DNA from: Vicinamibacterales bacterium
GTDB taxonomy: Bacteria > Acidobacteriota > Vicinamibacteria > Vicinamibacterales > UBA8438
Direction of reading: 5' to 3'
DNA length: 64,000 nt
Assembly (NCBI GenBank): GCA_937766455.1
Contig: CALLXD010000034.1
Coordinates: forward strand, 1-64,000
Below the pieces are notes generated by a model. The model was not told where the DNA came from and ran no database searches. It worked only from the letters and a program-made list of their open reading frames with translations. Within the stretch, counting starts at the first letter, position 1; each line of letters opens with the position of its first letter. Of the stretch, positions 63,177 to 64,000 are shown piece by piece. The position numbers were made by a program, and so were the translations under genes.

Positions 63177-63917
63177 CTAATTGATGGTCTGCAGCTGGTT
63201 GTCCACCCGTATGACGCCCTCCGTCATGCGGGCGATCTGTTCCATCTCGCGTCGCTCGATCTCGCTTTGCACCCAGCCAACCAGGGTGACCGAGGACCGC
63301 TCTACAACGATGTGGAACGGCGGGTTCCGTGCGCCTCTGAATCGTTCAAAACTGCTGCTTCGGAAGATCTGTCGGGAGAGGCTCCGCCGCAGATTGGTGT
63401 CTCCCGTGGACGGCGTCATGGTCTGGATCTCGTTCCGCACCTCCTGGACGCCCCGGATTTTTGCGATCCGTTCAAATATCTCGCGCGGCTTATTGCGGTC
63501 TGGGGTGACCCGTCCCCAGAGCGACACGACGCCGTTGTCCACGGAGCCATCGAGATGGTCAAAGAGCGAATAGTGCGGGTAGTTCTGCACCGCCTTGCCG
63601 ACCTCCTCCGCCAGCTGCTCGTCGCCTTCAGGCGGTGGAATCTCGATGACGGTGGACACCGTCTCTACGCCATCCACGTCCAGGGCGCGCCGGATCGCTT
63701 CACTTTTCTGCCAAAACGAATCGAGCTTCCCTGTCAGCGTGACCTCAGACCCGACGAGGGCCACGTCCAGACTCCGCAGCGAACGCTCTTTCCGCAGGGC
63801 ATCAACGACCTCCTGCTCGAGCGGGCTGGCAGCCTGCGCCATCACCAGGCCTGCCGGCAGACTCAGTGCACAGACGAACAAAACGGCCCGAGTGGTCACG
63901 GTGGCGTGACGCTGCAT
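63177..63917 (-). CDS. Exported protein with three BON domains
   Basis: A 246-residue protein from ATG 63917, behind AAGGAGAG. The signal peptide ends near VMAQ (residue 28). Three BON-type repeats follow: VVDALRKERSLRSLDVALVGSEVTLTG (near 38), VGKAVQNYPHYSLFDHLDGSVDNGVVSLWGRV (near 105) and LSRQIFRSSSFERF with HIVVERSSVTLVGWV (near 180), each shown here by its ends. Each repeat finishes with a conserved turn (SEAIRRALDVDGVETV, IAKIRGVQEVRNEI, MTEGVIRVDNQL). BON domains bind phospholipid or help maintain the outer membrane (as in OsmY and DolP). It is convergent with the kinase-like gene. The last 83 bases of the window hold no other feature. Confidence 0.88.
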   Translation of the reverse strand: MQRHATVTTRAVLFVCALSLPAGLVMAQAASPLEQEVVDALRKERSLRSLDVALVGSEVTLTGKLDSFWQKSEAIRRALDVDGVETVSTVIEIPPPEGDEQLAEEVGKAVQNYPHYSLFDHLDGSVDNGVVSLWGRVTPDRNKPREIFERIAKIRGVQEVRNEIQTMTPSTGDTNLRRSLSRQIFRSSSFERFRGARNPPFHIVVERSSVTLVGWVQSEIERREMEQIARMTEGVIRVDNQLQTIN

Positions 63918-64000
63918 GGCTCTCTCCTTGTGGCGTAGTTCCACTGTTTGTATCACACTGACGCCGCTCAGAGGAGCAGGAACCGACGTGCGCCGGGGTG

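Overview
The window is high-GC, gene-dense DNA with short operons and many four-base ATGA/TTGA-type overlaps. The gene set points to an Acidobacteriota-like Gram-negative bacterium, perhaps of the Vicinamibacteria type: TonB-dependent receptor with an N-terminal carboxypeptidase-regulatory domain, DUF1800/DUF1501 pair, large PIG-L fusion protein, bacillithiol genes, and a SoxC-like dehydrogenase with a c-type cytochrome. This placement is inferred from gene content. No rRNA, tRNA, CRISPR array or transposon was recognised.

Layout. 1-5086 (-): minor pilin/PilY1 operon of a type IV pilus. 5345-7234 (+): bshB1-bshA. 7331-12872 (+): PIG-L fusion, DUF1800 and DUF1501 proteins. 12889-14381 (-): ECF sigma factor and RskA-like anti-sigma factor. 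14609-16709 (+): cupredoxin, exported HAD protein, rmlA. 16706-20088 (-): acyltransferase split by an amber codon, FAD enzyme, methyltransferase. 20132-25660 (-): hisIGDBHFA with a His-rich leader peptide and attenuator. 25759-27333 (+): PhoD phosphatase. 27343-32523 (-): beta-propeller protein, Ig-like lipoprotein, TonB receptor. 33265-36008: HTH-TOBE regulator divergent from modABC. 36016-38599: madL-madM divergent from a MatC-type carrier. 38750-41548 (+): trkA-trkH. 41624-50168: sixA, a PLP decarboxylase, an OsmC-family gene, DUF4149, a DUF255 relative, transketolase, gamma-glutamyltransferase. 50223-53321 (-): secreted methyltransferase, cytochrome c, SoxC-like dehydrogenase, SelW-like gene. 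53436-58214 (+): HAD phosphatase, deaminase, msrA, PAS histidine kinase and FixJ-like regulator. 58721-63917: enolase, outer-membrane beta-barrel protein, a secreted kinase-like protein, BON protein.

The strongest observation is two probable selenoprotein genes 9.3 kb apart that ordinary gene calling would truncate or miss. An OsmC-family gene (43741-44205) has TGA exactly where the family has its catalytic cysteine, followed by a perfect 7-bp hairpin with a UGGAG loop 25 nt downstream. A SelW/Rdx-family gene (53085-53321, minus) has a C-x-x-TGA motif followed by a hairpin with a GUU loop 22 nt downstream. Both fit the bacterial SECIS layout, so the organism probably decodes UGA as selenocysteine, although no sel genes lie in the window. 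The second strong observation is a complete histidine-operon attenuator: 7 His in 9 codons, a terminator with nine U's, and an 8-bp antiterminator pairing.

Several genes (pilX, sixA, the DUF255 relative, transketolase, the histidine kinase, the outer-membrane protein) carry single-base frameshifts, mostly one missing C or G. Either the sequence has residual indel errors or these genes are decaying. The two TGA codons are different in kind: they are in-frame substitutions with conserved sequence on both sides.
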